Positions 1-8,856 of a stretch of 22,358 nucleotides of DNA are shown piece after piece. The notes below the pieces were generated by a model. It saw only the letters and a list, made by a program, of their open reading frames with translations, searched no databases and was not told the origin of the DNA. Within the stretch, counting starts at the first letter, position 1, and each line of letters begins with the position of its first letter. The translations under genes were made by a program, and so were the position numbers. This DNA comes from a virus: IMG/VR virus record IMGVR_UViG_3300003690_000427, positions 1-22,358 of that record; one strand, written 5' to 3'.

Positions 1-2129
1 CAAGGATCGCTAGTAGTCCCGGTTTCCTCTGTTGTGTCCTCTTCGATCGGCGCTGTTGCCGGCAAAAACATTTGTTTAAAATTAACATTCAAATCTATTT
101 TTCGTGCCGTCTTTTTTGAAATAAGGCGTATTTTAAACCTTTTATTCCACGTAGAATCATCTGCTGTGCCCAAATATGCGCCATGGCGTGTAAGATTGAA
201 AGCTGAAGAAACTTCGTCTAACCTTTCTTCATTAAAAGAAAGTTGATTAAATGCCGGCTTTATCTGAATCATTTTTCGGAACGATCTAGACGGCTGCATA
301 TACTGTGGGTCTGTGGGTATTTCAAATATTGAAGTGTTTAAATAAATAGAATTTCCATCGTTTATAAGCTCTACTTTGTAAATATTACTTACATCGGAAT
401 AGTTCTCATGTACATCAACGCTCCTAAAAACATAATAATACGCCGTATTTGGCTGTAAAGAATCCAGCGCGCTGGCGGCATAAGAATAGCTCACGCTGTA
501 TAGATTGTTTGAGGTATTAATTTCTAATCTAATATTTCCATCAAAATCCTGATAACTTGTAGGTTCATCTTGTATGCGATAAACGATAAACTTTGTAGGA
601 ACATCGTCTGTTCTGTAAGTTAATTTGTCGTCACTAGATAAATTTAATTTATCGCGATAATTTTGAATTATTTCGGTTTCATCTGTCGATATAATTGTTG
701 GATCGGCTTCGTATTCATGAATTGGAGAATAAAGTAAAAACAATAATTTATCATCGACACCCTTATAGGGTATTATTTCTATTTCCGGCTTAACAGACGG
801 TGAATCTATCATATAACCGGTTGATGAAAAATACGGCGCAGGAATTATCTGGACTGATGGGGACGATTCTACTTGAAAACTGGCGTTGTAATGGTGTGAA
901 ACTTGAGTTTTAGAATAACTTCCTTTAACATACCTATATTTTGTTCCAACCACCATTTTGTGAGCATTGATAATATAGCCATAAGTACTGTTATATCTTA
1001 CCTGGCGATCAATTATATCGTTTATACTCCCATCTGCGCTATTTGGAATAAAAAAGGTCTCAATTAAAATACCATCTTCGTACTTTTTGACTTCAAAAAA
1101 TAAAGTTTCTGTGTATGCTTCTTTGCCATCTAAAATTTCCGCGTAAGACCTTAAATTATCCGAAATTATATTATTGAGGCGAGAACCTACTATTATTTTT
1201 GCGAAAAACGCAGATACATCCATATAATAAGATGTATTGAATCCTTTTTCGGCATTATTCAGATCATATACTTGTACTCTGGTGCCATCTAGTTCAATCG
1301 CGCTAAAATCAGTCTGATCAAGGAACTGTTCCAAATCGACACTGGGATAGCTTAAGCTGACAGAAGTGATACTGGTTTTGTTTTCGCCTATTGCAACATG
1401 TTCGAACACTTCGAAAGGAAAAGAAGTTGGAATTAATTCCGAACTATTGTCCGTATCAAATGATATATTATTATACATCGGAAAGTCGCGCTTGTCAAGT
1501 GATATATCGTTTAAATTATCAACAATAGCAGGAGAAAGTATAATATCTTCCGGTATTATATCCGAATTAAGTATGTTAATGTCGGAATAATAATCAAATA
1601 TGTTTTTAAGGCTTTGAATTCCGCGCTTACTCATTTTTTCGGTTCTGCTTTCATAAATGCTAGAATAATAGTTATATACATATTCAACGTCGCCATTTAG
1701 CCCAACCGAAGCTTCATTTAAATCGATCTTTTCGGAAGAATTATATGGCGAATTGTAATCAAAAGTGTGATCATAGATCAAGGGCGCCTCCACATCGCCC
1801 TCGCCACCCGGCGCCAGAAGTTCTAAAACAGAAACCAGATCCGGTACTGCGCTATCATCATAATAATCATTAGTAACAGGATTTGGCCACTGAAACCGCT
1901 GCCACCTGTCCAATGTTATTGTTTCAACTATGGTGTTTCCTATTCGACTATCAGTTTCAATTGAATAATCAACACCGAATTTTTTTAAAATGTCCACGCC
2001 GGGTTCGCCATAAGAAAGCTTTTTGCTATTATCGGATACCCAATATTTTCCTGTATATTTCCTAAATGGATCATATACAGATCCGCTGATCGTGGTTGTG
2101 TCAATAAAAGTTCTTTTTTTGCCTATCAT
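1..2129 (-). CDS. Partial virion protein with an FN3-like segment, C-terminus beyond the left edge
   Basis: The minus-strand frame opens at an ATG at 2129-2127 (protein begins MIGKKRTFIDTTT) and stays open to base 1, giving 709 residues without a stop. An in-frame stop at 2157-2159 makes this ATG the first possible start. It lies 19 nt after the upstream stop, and the leader is A-rich with no clear Shine-Dalgarno. Around residues 505-585 there is a fibronectin-III-like pattern: a beta strand with FIVYRIQDEP, then SLQPNTAYYYVFRSVD and NYSDVSNIYKVEL, like the last strands of FN3 folds. After it comes RFKIRLISKKTARKIDLNVN, a motif I remember from structural proteins of environmental T4-like phages. 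The visible end is Thr/Glu-rich and looks like a linker. The position, last in a baseplate gene run, suggests a peripheral tail or baseplate protein. That role is inferred. The FN3 call is by pattern only and could be another beta sandwich. Confidence 0.85.
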   Translation of the reverse strand, partial: MIGKKRTFIDTTTISGSVYDPFRKYTGKYWVSDNSKKLSYGEPGVDILKKFGVDYSIETDSRIGNTIVETITLDRWQRFQWPNPVTNDYYDDSAVPDLVSVLELLAPGGEGDVEAPLIYDHTFDYNSPYNSSEKIDLNEASVGLNGDVEYVYNYYSSIYESRTEKMSKRGIQSLKNIFDYYSDINILNSDIIPEDIILSPAIVDNLNDISLDKRDFPMYNNISFDTDNSSELIPTSFPFEVFEHVAIGENKTSITSVSLSYPSVDLEQFLDQTDFSAIELDGTRVQVYDLNNAEKGFNTSYYMDVSAFFAKIIVGSRLNNIISDNLRSYAEILDGKEAYTETLFFEVKKYEDGILIETFFIPNSADGSINDIIDRQVRYNSTYGYIINAHKMVVGTKYRYVKGSYSKTQVSHHYNASFQVESSPSVQIIPAPYFSSTGYMIDSPSVKPEIEIIPYKGVDDKLLFLLYSPIHEYEADPTIISTDETEIIQNYRDKLNLSSDDKLTYRTDDVPTKFIVYRIQDEPTSYQDFDGNIRLEINTSNNLYSVSYSYAASALDSLQPNTAYYYVFRSVDVHENYSDVSNIYKVELINDGNSIYLNTSIFEIPTDPQYMQPSRSFRKMIQIKPAFNQLSFNEERLDEVSSAFNLTRHGAYLGTADDSTWNKRFKIRLISKKTARKIDLNVNFKQMFLPATAPIEEDTTEETGTTSDP

Positions 2130-2148
2130 GGTTTTGTAATTAGTTTTT

Positions 2149-4806
2149 CTATAATTCTAGAATAAAATAGGAATTAATAATATTATGATCGAATACGTAC
2201 TGGGATTTGTCCGGGTATCCTCCCGTACTAGAGATCTGCGGAAGAATCCTTCTAATTTTGCAAAGCAAATTTCCTGAGTTATTTGAAATGATATCAGATG
2301 TTAACCTTTCCCATTGCGGATCGGAAACTCCTCCATCGGACGAATAAGACGGATCACTTAAATATTCTATACGACCCATAGTCCCATATTTCAAATATAG
2401 AACAAATTTAGCTATTTGGATATTTAATCCAGTATATCCCGCGCCGGAGACCAATTCCCCCAATGAGCCAACGGCAAATCCTGATGTCGTGCCGCCTATG
2501 GCCTTTATAATGGTTTCGGATTGAGTTGCCCAATAATCTGAGTCCGGATCTATTCCGTTAATAGCCCGTATGACTGCTTGATTATACACCTCGGCGCCGG
2601 CATTATGATCATCAAATGGGATAAGAGTTGAAAGGTTTAAAAAAGTTTCAGACTCTTGCGTATTTAAACTAGACATATACCGAATTGGCTGCTGGCCGGT
2701 GCCGGGCCCGCGAAATGCGCCGGCGCCGGGGGTCGACATCAGCGCTTCCGATGGGATAAGCGCCAAAGAGCCGAAATCAATCGATATTCCCGAATTGTTC
2801 ATTAATTGGGCGGCTTCATAGCCGGTATATCCGGATTCCATGGATCTTCGGTCATTCTCGTCTTCCAAATTATAAAGCGCCATTAATTCCTTATACACAT
2901 CTATGTCCCATGTCGAAGTATCATAAGAGGAGCCGTTTAAGTTTACAGAATTTAACGAGAAAAACGAATAAGTTGCATCATCAATTGCTATAGCAAAGCC
3001 GGCCATCGTCGGACTGATATATTGAAATACATCGTCCGACCAATTACCTTGAAATTTAGCAAGAGATATCTTCCCATCGTTTCTAGGAATTTTCAAAAAT
3101 TCTAGATATGAAGTATAATCAGAAACATCAAAAGGCTCAAAATCATGATCAATATATATGATATTTTTTGGATGATCAGAGCTACTATTCGGAGAACTCT
3201 CGTTCAACGCATCAAAATCAGCAGTATTGGTTAGACTTTGAAAATTCGATTTGATTACTTCAAATACCTCCATCATCTCCAGAATACCCCCTAAATTAGC
3301 AGTTTCGGGTGTTAAATAAGTCCCCACATTACTTGCTAGCGTGAAAAGATCGCCAATAGAAATATCAAAATCAAATGCGCTAAAAAACTCTAGTAAAACG
3401 TTTTGCGCCTTTGTCCAATAAGGCTCAGTACCATTAAAGCGAGAGTTCAGTTCATCAATGTAGTCATTTTTGAGCGTATCTAGAGTATAATTGTAATTTG
3501 TTTGCCGAGATGCTTCGTGATAATAGTAAGTTAAGTCAACAATAACATCTGAAAGATCATTGTAAAAATCACTTAAAAAGTCATATATCGGATCCCTTAT
3601 TGTTAATTTTAACTTATGTGTGTATATTCCGATACCCGTCCCAGCGATATAATCCATAAACTGAAACGTTGGATGACCGGAGGAGCCTAGGTTGTGGGAA
3701 GTCAGTGAAGTTTTGCTCATGTTTTCGGTACTCATCAGATCTTCCAGTCGACCGTTCTCAATATCCGTCCTTTGTCTTATTATTCGTAAGTCTATGATTT
3801 CCACTTTTGATATAATCTCCTCCCGAATGCTATCAGAAAGACGCGAATATATGTAACCAAATTCGGAATTGAAAAGCATCATTTTTAGAAAATCAATGCT
3901 AAAGAACGAGCACATTTTACTATTGTTTGATAGTGTTATAAATTCATTTGTAATGTAAGCCTCTTCCGATATATTAATATATCCGGCGCGAATTGTTTGT
4001 TCGCCTACTTGCATTAGATCTTGCAAGCTATTGCTTTGTGAAAAATCAATTATAGTTGCAACTGTTTCGACTGTTGCCCCAGCGGCCAAAAAAACGGGAT
4101 TTGTTACCTGAACACCGATTAATGTAGGGTGTTCCACGGTTGTTGAGTGTTTTACGCCGGCCATAACAGAACCAGCGCGCTGGTGAGTTGCACCAAGCCA
4201 CCATTCATGATCTGTAGCCGTATAATATTGAGTTCGCTTCGTGGATATTTTTCCATTTTTTACAACTGATATGGTTGAAACGAGCGGAGAGGAAGACGGA
4301 ATTTCAGTTGCTGAAACGCTATAATCTATAACCATCTGTTCTACATCTAAATAAAAATTGGCCGTTACATCAATCCTGCCCCAGTCGCTTATAGAATAAA
4401 CATTATCCAATTTAAGAGTGATTTCATACGGTATTTTGTAAATTATACCGGCGGGGTCGCTGATTGTATCGTAGGCATAAGAATCCAAATCGCCGGCATC
4501 AAAAGATAATGTCTCCTCGCCGCGATCGGGCGTCTCGGTGAGGCCCACTATATATCCAACGTTCATCTTAAAATATTTTCTTGCTGTCTCATTCGTATAC
4601 CATAATGAATCTTGGGCGCCCGTCGATATTTCATATACGGATAGTTGTACCTGAAGACTTACTGGGGTATTATCCTCTGAATTTCCATCTGTGACGTAAA
4701 CCTTTTCGATATACACATTTGGGATCCCATCTGTGCCAAATACATCAGAATCAATATATCTTTTATAGTTTATCGGTGCGGTACCGGACGGTGGGGCGGC
4801 TGCCAT
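2149..4806 (-). CDS. Large putative phage structural protein, 885 residues
   Basis: The open frame can start at 4815 or three codons later at 4806. I prefer 4806: the GGAGG at 4821-4817 is only 1 nt from the first ATG but 10 nt from the second, and the second forms a TAATG stop/start overlap with the upstream gene, as at 16260. The protein then begins MAAAPPSGTAPINYKRY. The first 300 residues look beta-rich, with repeated strands such as VSLQVQLSVYEIS. The middle is more helical, with a run including REEIISKVEIIDLRIIRQR and, further on, LKLTIRDPIYDFLSDFYNDL. There is no signal peptide, membrane helix or catalytic motif. I cannot assign a function. The neighbours imply a virion component of the baseplate or tail periphery, probably translationally coupled to the 310-residue gene before it. 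The helical middle vaguely recalls large structural proteins of environmental myoviruses, which is memory rather than proof. Confidence 0.88.
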   Translation of the reverse strand: MAAAPPSGTAPINYKRYIDSDVFGTDGIPNVYIEKVYVTDGNSEDNTPVSLQVQLSVYEISTGAQDSLWYTNETARKYFKMNVGYIVGLTETPDRGEETLSFDAGDLDSYAYDTISDPAGIIYKIPYEITLKLDNVYSISDWGRIDVTANFYLDVEQMVIDYSVSATEIPSSSPLVSTISVVKNGKISTKRTQYYTATDHEWWLGATHQRAGSVMAGVKHSTTVEHPTLIGVQVTNPVFLAAGATVETVATIIDFSQSNSLQDLMQVGEQTIRAGYINISEEAYITNEFITLSNNSKMCSFFSIDFLKMMLFNSEFGYIYSRLSDSIREEIISKVEIIDLRIIRQRTDIENGRLEDLMSTENMSKTSLTSHNLGSSGHPTFQFMDYIAGTGIGIYTHKLKLTIRDPIYDFLSDFYNDLSDVIVDLTYYYHEASRQTNYNYTLDTLKNDYIDELNSRFNGTEPYWTKAQNVLLEFFSAFDFDISIGDLFTLASNVGTYLTPETANLGGILEMMEVFEVIKSNFQSLTNTADFDALNESSPNSSSDHPKNIIYIDHDFEPFDVSDYTSYLEFLKIPRNDGKISLAKFQGNWSDDVFQYISPTMAGFAIAIDDATYSFFSLNSVNLNGSSYDTSTWDIDVYKELMALYNLEDENDRRSMESGYTGYEAAQLMNNSGISIDFGSLALIPSEALMSTPGAGAFRGPGTGQQPIRYMSSLNTQESETFLNLSTLIPFDDHNAGAEVYNQAVIRAINGIDPDSDYWATQSETIIKAIGGTTSGFAVGSLGELVSGAGYTGLNIQIAKFVLYLKYGTMGRIEYLSDPSYSSDGGVSDPQWERLTSDIISNNSGNLLCKIRRILPQISSTGGYPDKSQYVFDHNIINSYFILEL

Positions 4807-5738
4807 TAGTCGCATGCCTCCGTATCTTCAGCCGAAGAGTCATATATATCTGGGAATTGCGGATTGAAAGACTCTTCGCATTCAAATTCTGTTTCTATAT
4901 AGATATTTCTTGAGTTTAGTCGACTAACTGCTGCGCATAAATCGTCTTTTGTTATTTGATCGTCAACATTTATATCGAAATAATACTCAACATAATCTTT
5001 TGTAATTTCTAGATCCACCGGTGTAGTGGTTGGTTCAGATAGCAAAAGATCGTTTTGGACGTATATCGGCTCTTGAATAAAATTAAGTTTTCTGGTTTTT
5101 TCTGTTCCGCTAACGGTTTCTATTAAATAAACCTCTATTTCAAAATTCTCGTTTTGATATGGAGTATTGTTCTCGATCGATCTTAATATGATATCGTCAG
5201 GGATAACAACAACGGATGTGCCATTATCCATAAAAGCGCGCTGAATGTTTGCTTCATTTTGTAGTGAAGCAGACGCTTCCAAGGGGCGAAGCAAATATTT
5301 TTGTTCAATGTCAATCTGTATTATTGGCAAAACTACTTGGTTCGAGCCAGTATAGGTACTGGAAGCTGACACAATTTTTCCACCAAAGAAGTCCATCGAA
5401 AATTGTGGAGCGGCCGGAACTCCCAAATCTGTATTTTCTCCCAATTGAGAAGAGAGTTGAATTTCATTAACGTTCATAAATTCGTTATCTTCTAAGGAGC
5501 TAATCTTATCGACAGTGGAAAAATTATGTTGAGTTTGCAAGTATATTGTTTCGTCTTTTATTCTAGTAAGGGTGTCGTTTTGATTTTCAGTAAATCCAGC
5601 ATATAGGGAATCGTAAATTATACCGGTATCGTGAAAAGTATAATATTTTGGCTTAAAACCGCCCGTGGCCAAAAGTTGTCGACCTTTTTGTGTCAATTGA
5701 AGGTCTATAACCTCTTCTTTGTTATCAAAAATTTTCAC
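4806..5738 (-). CDS. Putative virion structural protein, 310 residues, GTG start
   Basis: The start is GTG at 5738-5736, with GGAGA (5749-5745) 6 nt upstream; the previous gene stops 16 nt before it. The N-terminus is the most recognisable part: MKIFDNKEEVIDLQLTQKGR, then a Gly-Phe-Lys-Pro/Tyr-Tyr stretch at residues 27-33, IYDSLYAG (41-48) and TENQNDTLTRI (50-60). I remember this pattern (a short 'linear' N-terminus, KP.YY.F.D, IYDS, E.QN....RI) from structural proteins encoded beside baseplate genes in marine T4-like phages, but that family has no settled function that I know of. The C-terminus is acidic and carries three cysteines in its last 50 residues. No membrane segment or enzyme motif is visible. 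The gene ends in a 1-nt TAATG overlap (or a 10-nt overlap, if the upstream ATG is used) with the next gene, which suggests coupled translation. A minor tail or baseplate protein is the best guess. Confidence 0.88.
   Translation of the reverse strand: MKIFDNKEEVIDLQLTQKGRQLLATGGFKPKYYTFHDTGIIYDSLYAGFTENQNDTLTRIKDETIYLQTQHNFSTVDKISSLEDNEFMNVNEIQLSSQLGENTDLGVPAAPQFSMDFFGGKIVSASSTYTGSNQVVLPIIQIDIEQKYLLRPLEASASLQNEANIQRAFMDNGTSVVVIPDDIILRSIENNTPYQNENFEIEVYLIETVSGTEKTRKLNFIQEPIYVQNDLLLSEPTTTPVDLEITKDYVEYYFDINVDDQITKDDLCAAVSRLNSRNIYIETEFECEESFNPQFPDIYDSSAEDTEACD
4817..4821 (-). promoter_or_regulatory. Ribosome binding site that decides the start of the 885-residue gene
   Basis: GGAGG on the minus strand, inside the end of the upstream gene. 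It is 1 nt from the ATG at 4815, too close to work well, and 10 nt from the ATG at 4806, which is acceptable. This is why the downstream start is preferred. Confidence 0.55.
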
Positions 5739-5744
5739 TAGCTA

Positions 5745-5749
5745 TCTCC
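5745..5749 (-). promoter_or_regulatory. Ribosome binding site for the GTG start at 5738
   Basis: GGAGA on the minus strand, 6 nt before GTG at 5738-5736. It supports GTG as the real start of the 310-residue gene, and no ATG lies in frame nearby. Confidence 0.6.
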
Positions 5750-5754
5750 ATACG

Positions 5755-8700
5755 TCACCTTCCGGCGCCACTCCCCGGGTCGTACACGCCTCCATTGCCA
5801 TTTCCATTTCCATTACCGTTTCCATTACCGTTTCCATTGCCATTTCCATTACCGTTTCCATTTCCATTGCCATTTCCGTTGCCATTACCGTTGCCATTTC
5901 CGTTGCCGTTGCCTCCGTTAGAACTGGGTGCCGGCATATTGGTACTCATTGGATCTATTCCGGTACCATCTGCCGAGCTAAACTCAATTCCCAAATCAAG
6001 ACTAGCATATTCAACCAAACTGAAAAAATCATAAGGCCAATTCACATATGTATCATCCTCCCAGCGAGTAGTGGTGCCAACATATGTTTGGTCAAAATAG
6101 CTGGTTGCTGCCTTTTTCTTTACTTTAAACACCATAAAACGTAAATTTTCAAGCGTATATTTCATCGTCGTCGCGGCAACTGTTTGGCCGGCTTGATTTA
6201 CCTGACTGCGGAGCAATCCCCCTAAAAACTCTGAACTGTCGATTTGGTGCTCTATCGTCACTTCCTGTTCTTCAAACGTTCTTCCAATTTTTGGGGGCAA
6301 ATTCTGCCAAATATCGCTTAAATCTAAACTATCCAACGTATGACTAAATTCAAAAATATACATCACAAACGGATCTATAGAACTATCAGATATAAAATCA
6401 AACTCCTGCGGAAAATAATATTTTTGCATTTTTTCAACCATGTTAACAATAGAATCGCCGATGCCCTCCGTATCTCCAGCAAGGACATTATCAAGGACTC
6501 CCCGGGCGTCATCAACATCAAGCTTAACAAATGAACGATCGGAGCCGTGCTCTACAAACGGAATTGCCACAATCGCTTCTGTTATTTCCTTACCATATAC
6601 TCTGGTTTGTCCTAATTTTTTTGCGGTGGTGTCAAATCCAATTACTGATGCTAAATCTTTGGTTACTGATGGGGCATAACCGTATTTTTCTGTCATCCAT
6701 CGCTGTTCAATTTCCCCTATTTGCAAATAGATTCCCTCTGCCGAGGAAGATGGCGTGTGACCATACTGATGCCACATCCCGCGGGGTGTAGAGCCGGTAC
6801 CGTATGCGGGGGCTGTAACCTCTCCCGAAGTTTCCTTAAAATCTAAAATAGGAGTCTCAAATTTCGGCGAAATAACCCATCTAGTGGAATTTGCTGTTGG
6901 AGAACCGCCGCGGACAGGTTGTGGAGGAACTATTTCAGAGCCAAACAAGTTGATTGATGCGCTAATTTGCATAGCATATGCGTTAACTAATGATTCGTGT
7001 TGCGGTCCTTCGTGCGAATGCGCTGCTTGCCAACCCTGCGCGTTGCTGCCAGTAACACGCCAATAATGAACCACGCTAGCGCTTAAGATGTCTTCGATCG
7101 AAGGATCAGTAGCATCGTCCCCCGTGGGCGCAAAAATAATATCAGCCCATGCTTCGCCATAATAATATGGCGGAGTGAACGGATAATTATATCCGTGTCT
7201 ACTATCAAACGATCCACCTGGCGTTTCTAAAACGGGGGGCCCAAAAGCAGTTGGACGACTATACATCAACAATGATTGATGAATATTTGACCCGGTCAAT
7301 TGTGGTATCTCAACCTGAGTGGTGTCCAGTGGCCTAGCAACACCGCCACGAGTTGAAGAATATAATTTAACCCTCATTCCATAGGCTTTTCCCGGATTAA
7401 ATAAATTCGCATAAGAATCAGAAGCCTTTGATTTAATCGTTGTAAACCCACTTAAAAAGAAATTAGGTACTTCTCCAAAAAAGTTTTCTGCCATCAACCG
7501 ATATTTGGTATCATCAGCGGCTACTTTCAAAGAAGCGGTAATGTTTATGGAGGCAGATGGGTGCGGAAACATATCAACTATTTCCAAGCCCCTAACTTGC
7601 GCTGGATCGATCAAAGCTTCAAAAGGGATTCTCTTTTGGAATCCTTCTTCAACGGTGTGCGATGATGTCATTATAAGAAAATCGTATACCGGTAACGAGG
7701 CTGATGTTTTATAAACTCCATACGAGGATGTATATACGGGGAAATCTACAGCCATCCCGGATTTTATTGTATTATACATGATTCCCGGGGCATAAAATGG
7801 AGCCAAAAATGTTCTGAACGCCGTCCCCTCTTTCTTCAAATTAGTTTCGCCTTCATAAGTAAGCTTTGAAGAATATGAGGAGGAAAATTCTTCTGCTAAT
7901 TGAACAGTTCTTTCTGCAGGATAGAAGCCATCATATGGGAGTAATTTAAGAATTCCCCTTGCTTTAAATTTTATTTTAGACGGTAGCACATATCCATTGT
8001 GATCGTTGAACACTTTCATGAATTCATCGCCCAACAACTCAGCAAACGAGTACGTCTCATAAAATTTATCAGCTAATGCAGTTTCAGATCTCCAACTATC
8101 AGAAATTCCACCAGTTATGAACAGCGCGCCGTTATCTAGCGTATCAAGCCCCAAAAGTCTTGGGAGGTATCTTTCAGAAACTCTATATTCAGGTAATGTT
8201 GTATATCCCTTTCCTTTAAATCTAATAATGTCAGCATAATCTTCATATGAATCATAAAAAGGATTTCTGACTGAAGCACTAAAATTGATTATGTTATTTT
8301 CGTCCTGATCGACAAATAGCGAGTTATAGCCGGCCTGATCGGCCGCTTGCCACAAGGCATTGCCGCCAAATAATCCATTTTCTTGAATTATTGGCAGCGT
8401 CGATGCAGTTTCTGGCATTTCTATGTCTGCCAATGGATTAATTGCTGATTTTGGATGATAAGACGTCTGCTTTAAAGAATAAAGCGCCCTAGGGCGCAAT
8501 ACTCCCAAAATTTTATTAATGGTACTCTGACCATGTACATGAGTTTCATAATTTTGCAGCACGCCGGCGCCGGTAGGTGGTGCCGAAGGATAAAATGAAG
8601 AATCATGAGACGTAAAATCACTTTCTGCGTCCAAAGTCCACATACTTTGCGTCAAAAACGAATAGTTAAACCTATTCTTTATTGCGGTACCGTCTTTAGT

Positions 8701-8856
8701 CCTTTTTGAGCGGCTGTCTTTCCAGAAAATGTTAATATATGTGGGCCGTGATCTTATATCTCCAATATTGTTCTTATCTTGCGGATATATATTTTTTTGA
8801 AAAGTTAAAGAGTTAAATCCTTCGGCCGGAATTATCGTCGTGACGTCCTCGTCCGA
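5755..8856 (-). CDS. C-terminal part of a split large virion protein, no canonical start codon
   Basis: The frame is open from 8856 to the TGA at 5757-5755. The first ATG, GTG or TTG is a TTG at 8655 (966 residues from there), but the 67 codons upstream still read as protein: IIPAEGFNSLTFQKNIYP, then INIFWKDSRSKRTKDGT and, across the TTG, SFLTQSMWTLDAESDF. From the TTG, residues 238-250 read LLPYDGFYPAERT and residues 289-305 contain APGIMYNTIKSGMAVDF. I remember these motifs from one large structural protein of marine myoviruses, whose N-terminus is the HRNGPYGWPT region. Here that region is the separate frame at 8813-9388. So this is most likely the second half of one gene of about 1210 codons, joined by a +1 shift between 8856 and 8816. 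The C-terminus ends in 20 Asn-Gly repeats plus 11 residues. A role in the tail or baseplate periphery is inferred. Confidence 0.85.
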   Translation of the reverse strand, partial: SDEDVTTIIPAEGFNSLTFQKNIYPQDKNNIGDIRSRPTYINIFWKDSRSKRTKDGTAIKNRFNYSFLTQSMWTLDAESDFTSHDSSFYPSAPPTGAGVLQNYETHVHGQSTINKILGVLRPRALYSLKQTSYHPKSAINPLADIEMPETASTLPIIQENGLFGGNALWQAADQAGYNSLFVDQDENNIINFSASVRNPFYDSYEDYADIIRFKGKGYTTLPEYRVSERYLPRLLGLDTLDNGALFITGGISDSWRSETALADKFYETYSFAELLGDEFMKVFNDHNGYVLPSKIKFKARGILKLLPYDGFYPAERTVQLAEEFSSSYSSKLTYEGETNLKKEGTAFRTFLAPFYAPGIMYNTIKSGMAVDFPVYTSSYGVYKTSASLPVYDFLIMTSSHTVEEGFQKRIPFEALIDPAQVRGLEIVDMFPHPSASINITASLKVAADDTKYRLMAENFFGEVPNFFLSGFTTIKSKASDSYANLFNPGKAYGMRVKLYSSTRGGVARPLDTTQVEIPQLTGSNIHQSLLMYSRPTAFGPPVLETPGGSFDSRHGYNYPFTPPYYYGEAWADIIFAPTGDDATDPSIEDILSASVVHYWRVTGSNAQGWQAAHSHEGPQHESLVNAYAMQISASINLFGSEIVPPQPVRGGSPTANSTRWVISPKFETPILDFKETSGEVTAPAYGTGSTPRGMWHQYGHTPSSSAEGIYLQIGEIEQRWMTEKYGYAPSVTKDLASVIGFDTTAKKLGQTRVYGKEITEAIVAIPFVEHGSDRSFVKLDVDDARGVLDNVLAGDTEGIGDSIVNMVEKMQKYYFPQEFDFISDSSIDPFVMYIFEFSHTLDSLDLSDIWQNLPPKIGRTFEEQEVTIEHQIDSSEFLGGLLRSQVNQAGQTVAATTMKYTLENLRFMVFKVKKKAATSYFDQTYVGTTTRWEDDTYVNWPYDFFSLVEYASLDLGIEFSSADGTGIDPMSTNMPAPSSNGGNGNGNGNGNGNGNGNGNGNGNGNGNGNGNGNGNGNGNGNGGVYDPGSGAGR
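5791..5910 (-). repeat. Hexanucleotide tandem repeat encoding (Asn-Gly)20
   Basis: Twenty tandem 6-base units of the form AAY-GGN read on the minus strand. They encode residues 916-955 (counted from the TTG at 8655) of the downstream half of the split gene, just before its 11-residue C-terminal tail. Units vary at synonymous positions (AAT/AAC, GGA/GGC/GGT), so the array is not perfectly uniform at DNA level while the dipeptide is perfectly kept. The product should be a flexible, unstructured tether. Repeats like this can change length by slippage. The same repeat reappears at 21351-21374. Confidence 0.95.

Noticed and set aside
5791-5910. Repeat array as a CRISPR
   Set aside because: Units are 6 bases with no spacers and are in frame in a coding sequence, encoding a perfect dipeptide repeat.
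5719-6144. Plus-strand open frames over the repeat (Ile/Ser/Val-rich and Pro/Phe/Leu-rich products, also 5795-6034)
   Set aside because: They are shadows of the Asn-Gly hexanucleotide array read on the other strand; they lie inside a long minus-strand gene and lack a ribosome site.
8792-8798. Run of seven T (seven A on the coding strand) as the source of the frameshift
   Set aside because: It lies downstream of the TAA at 8815-8813 that ends the first half, so an indel here could not join the two frames.
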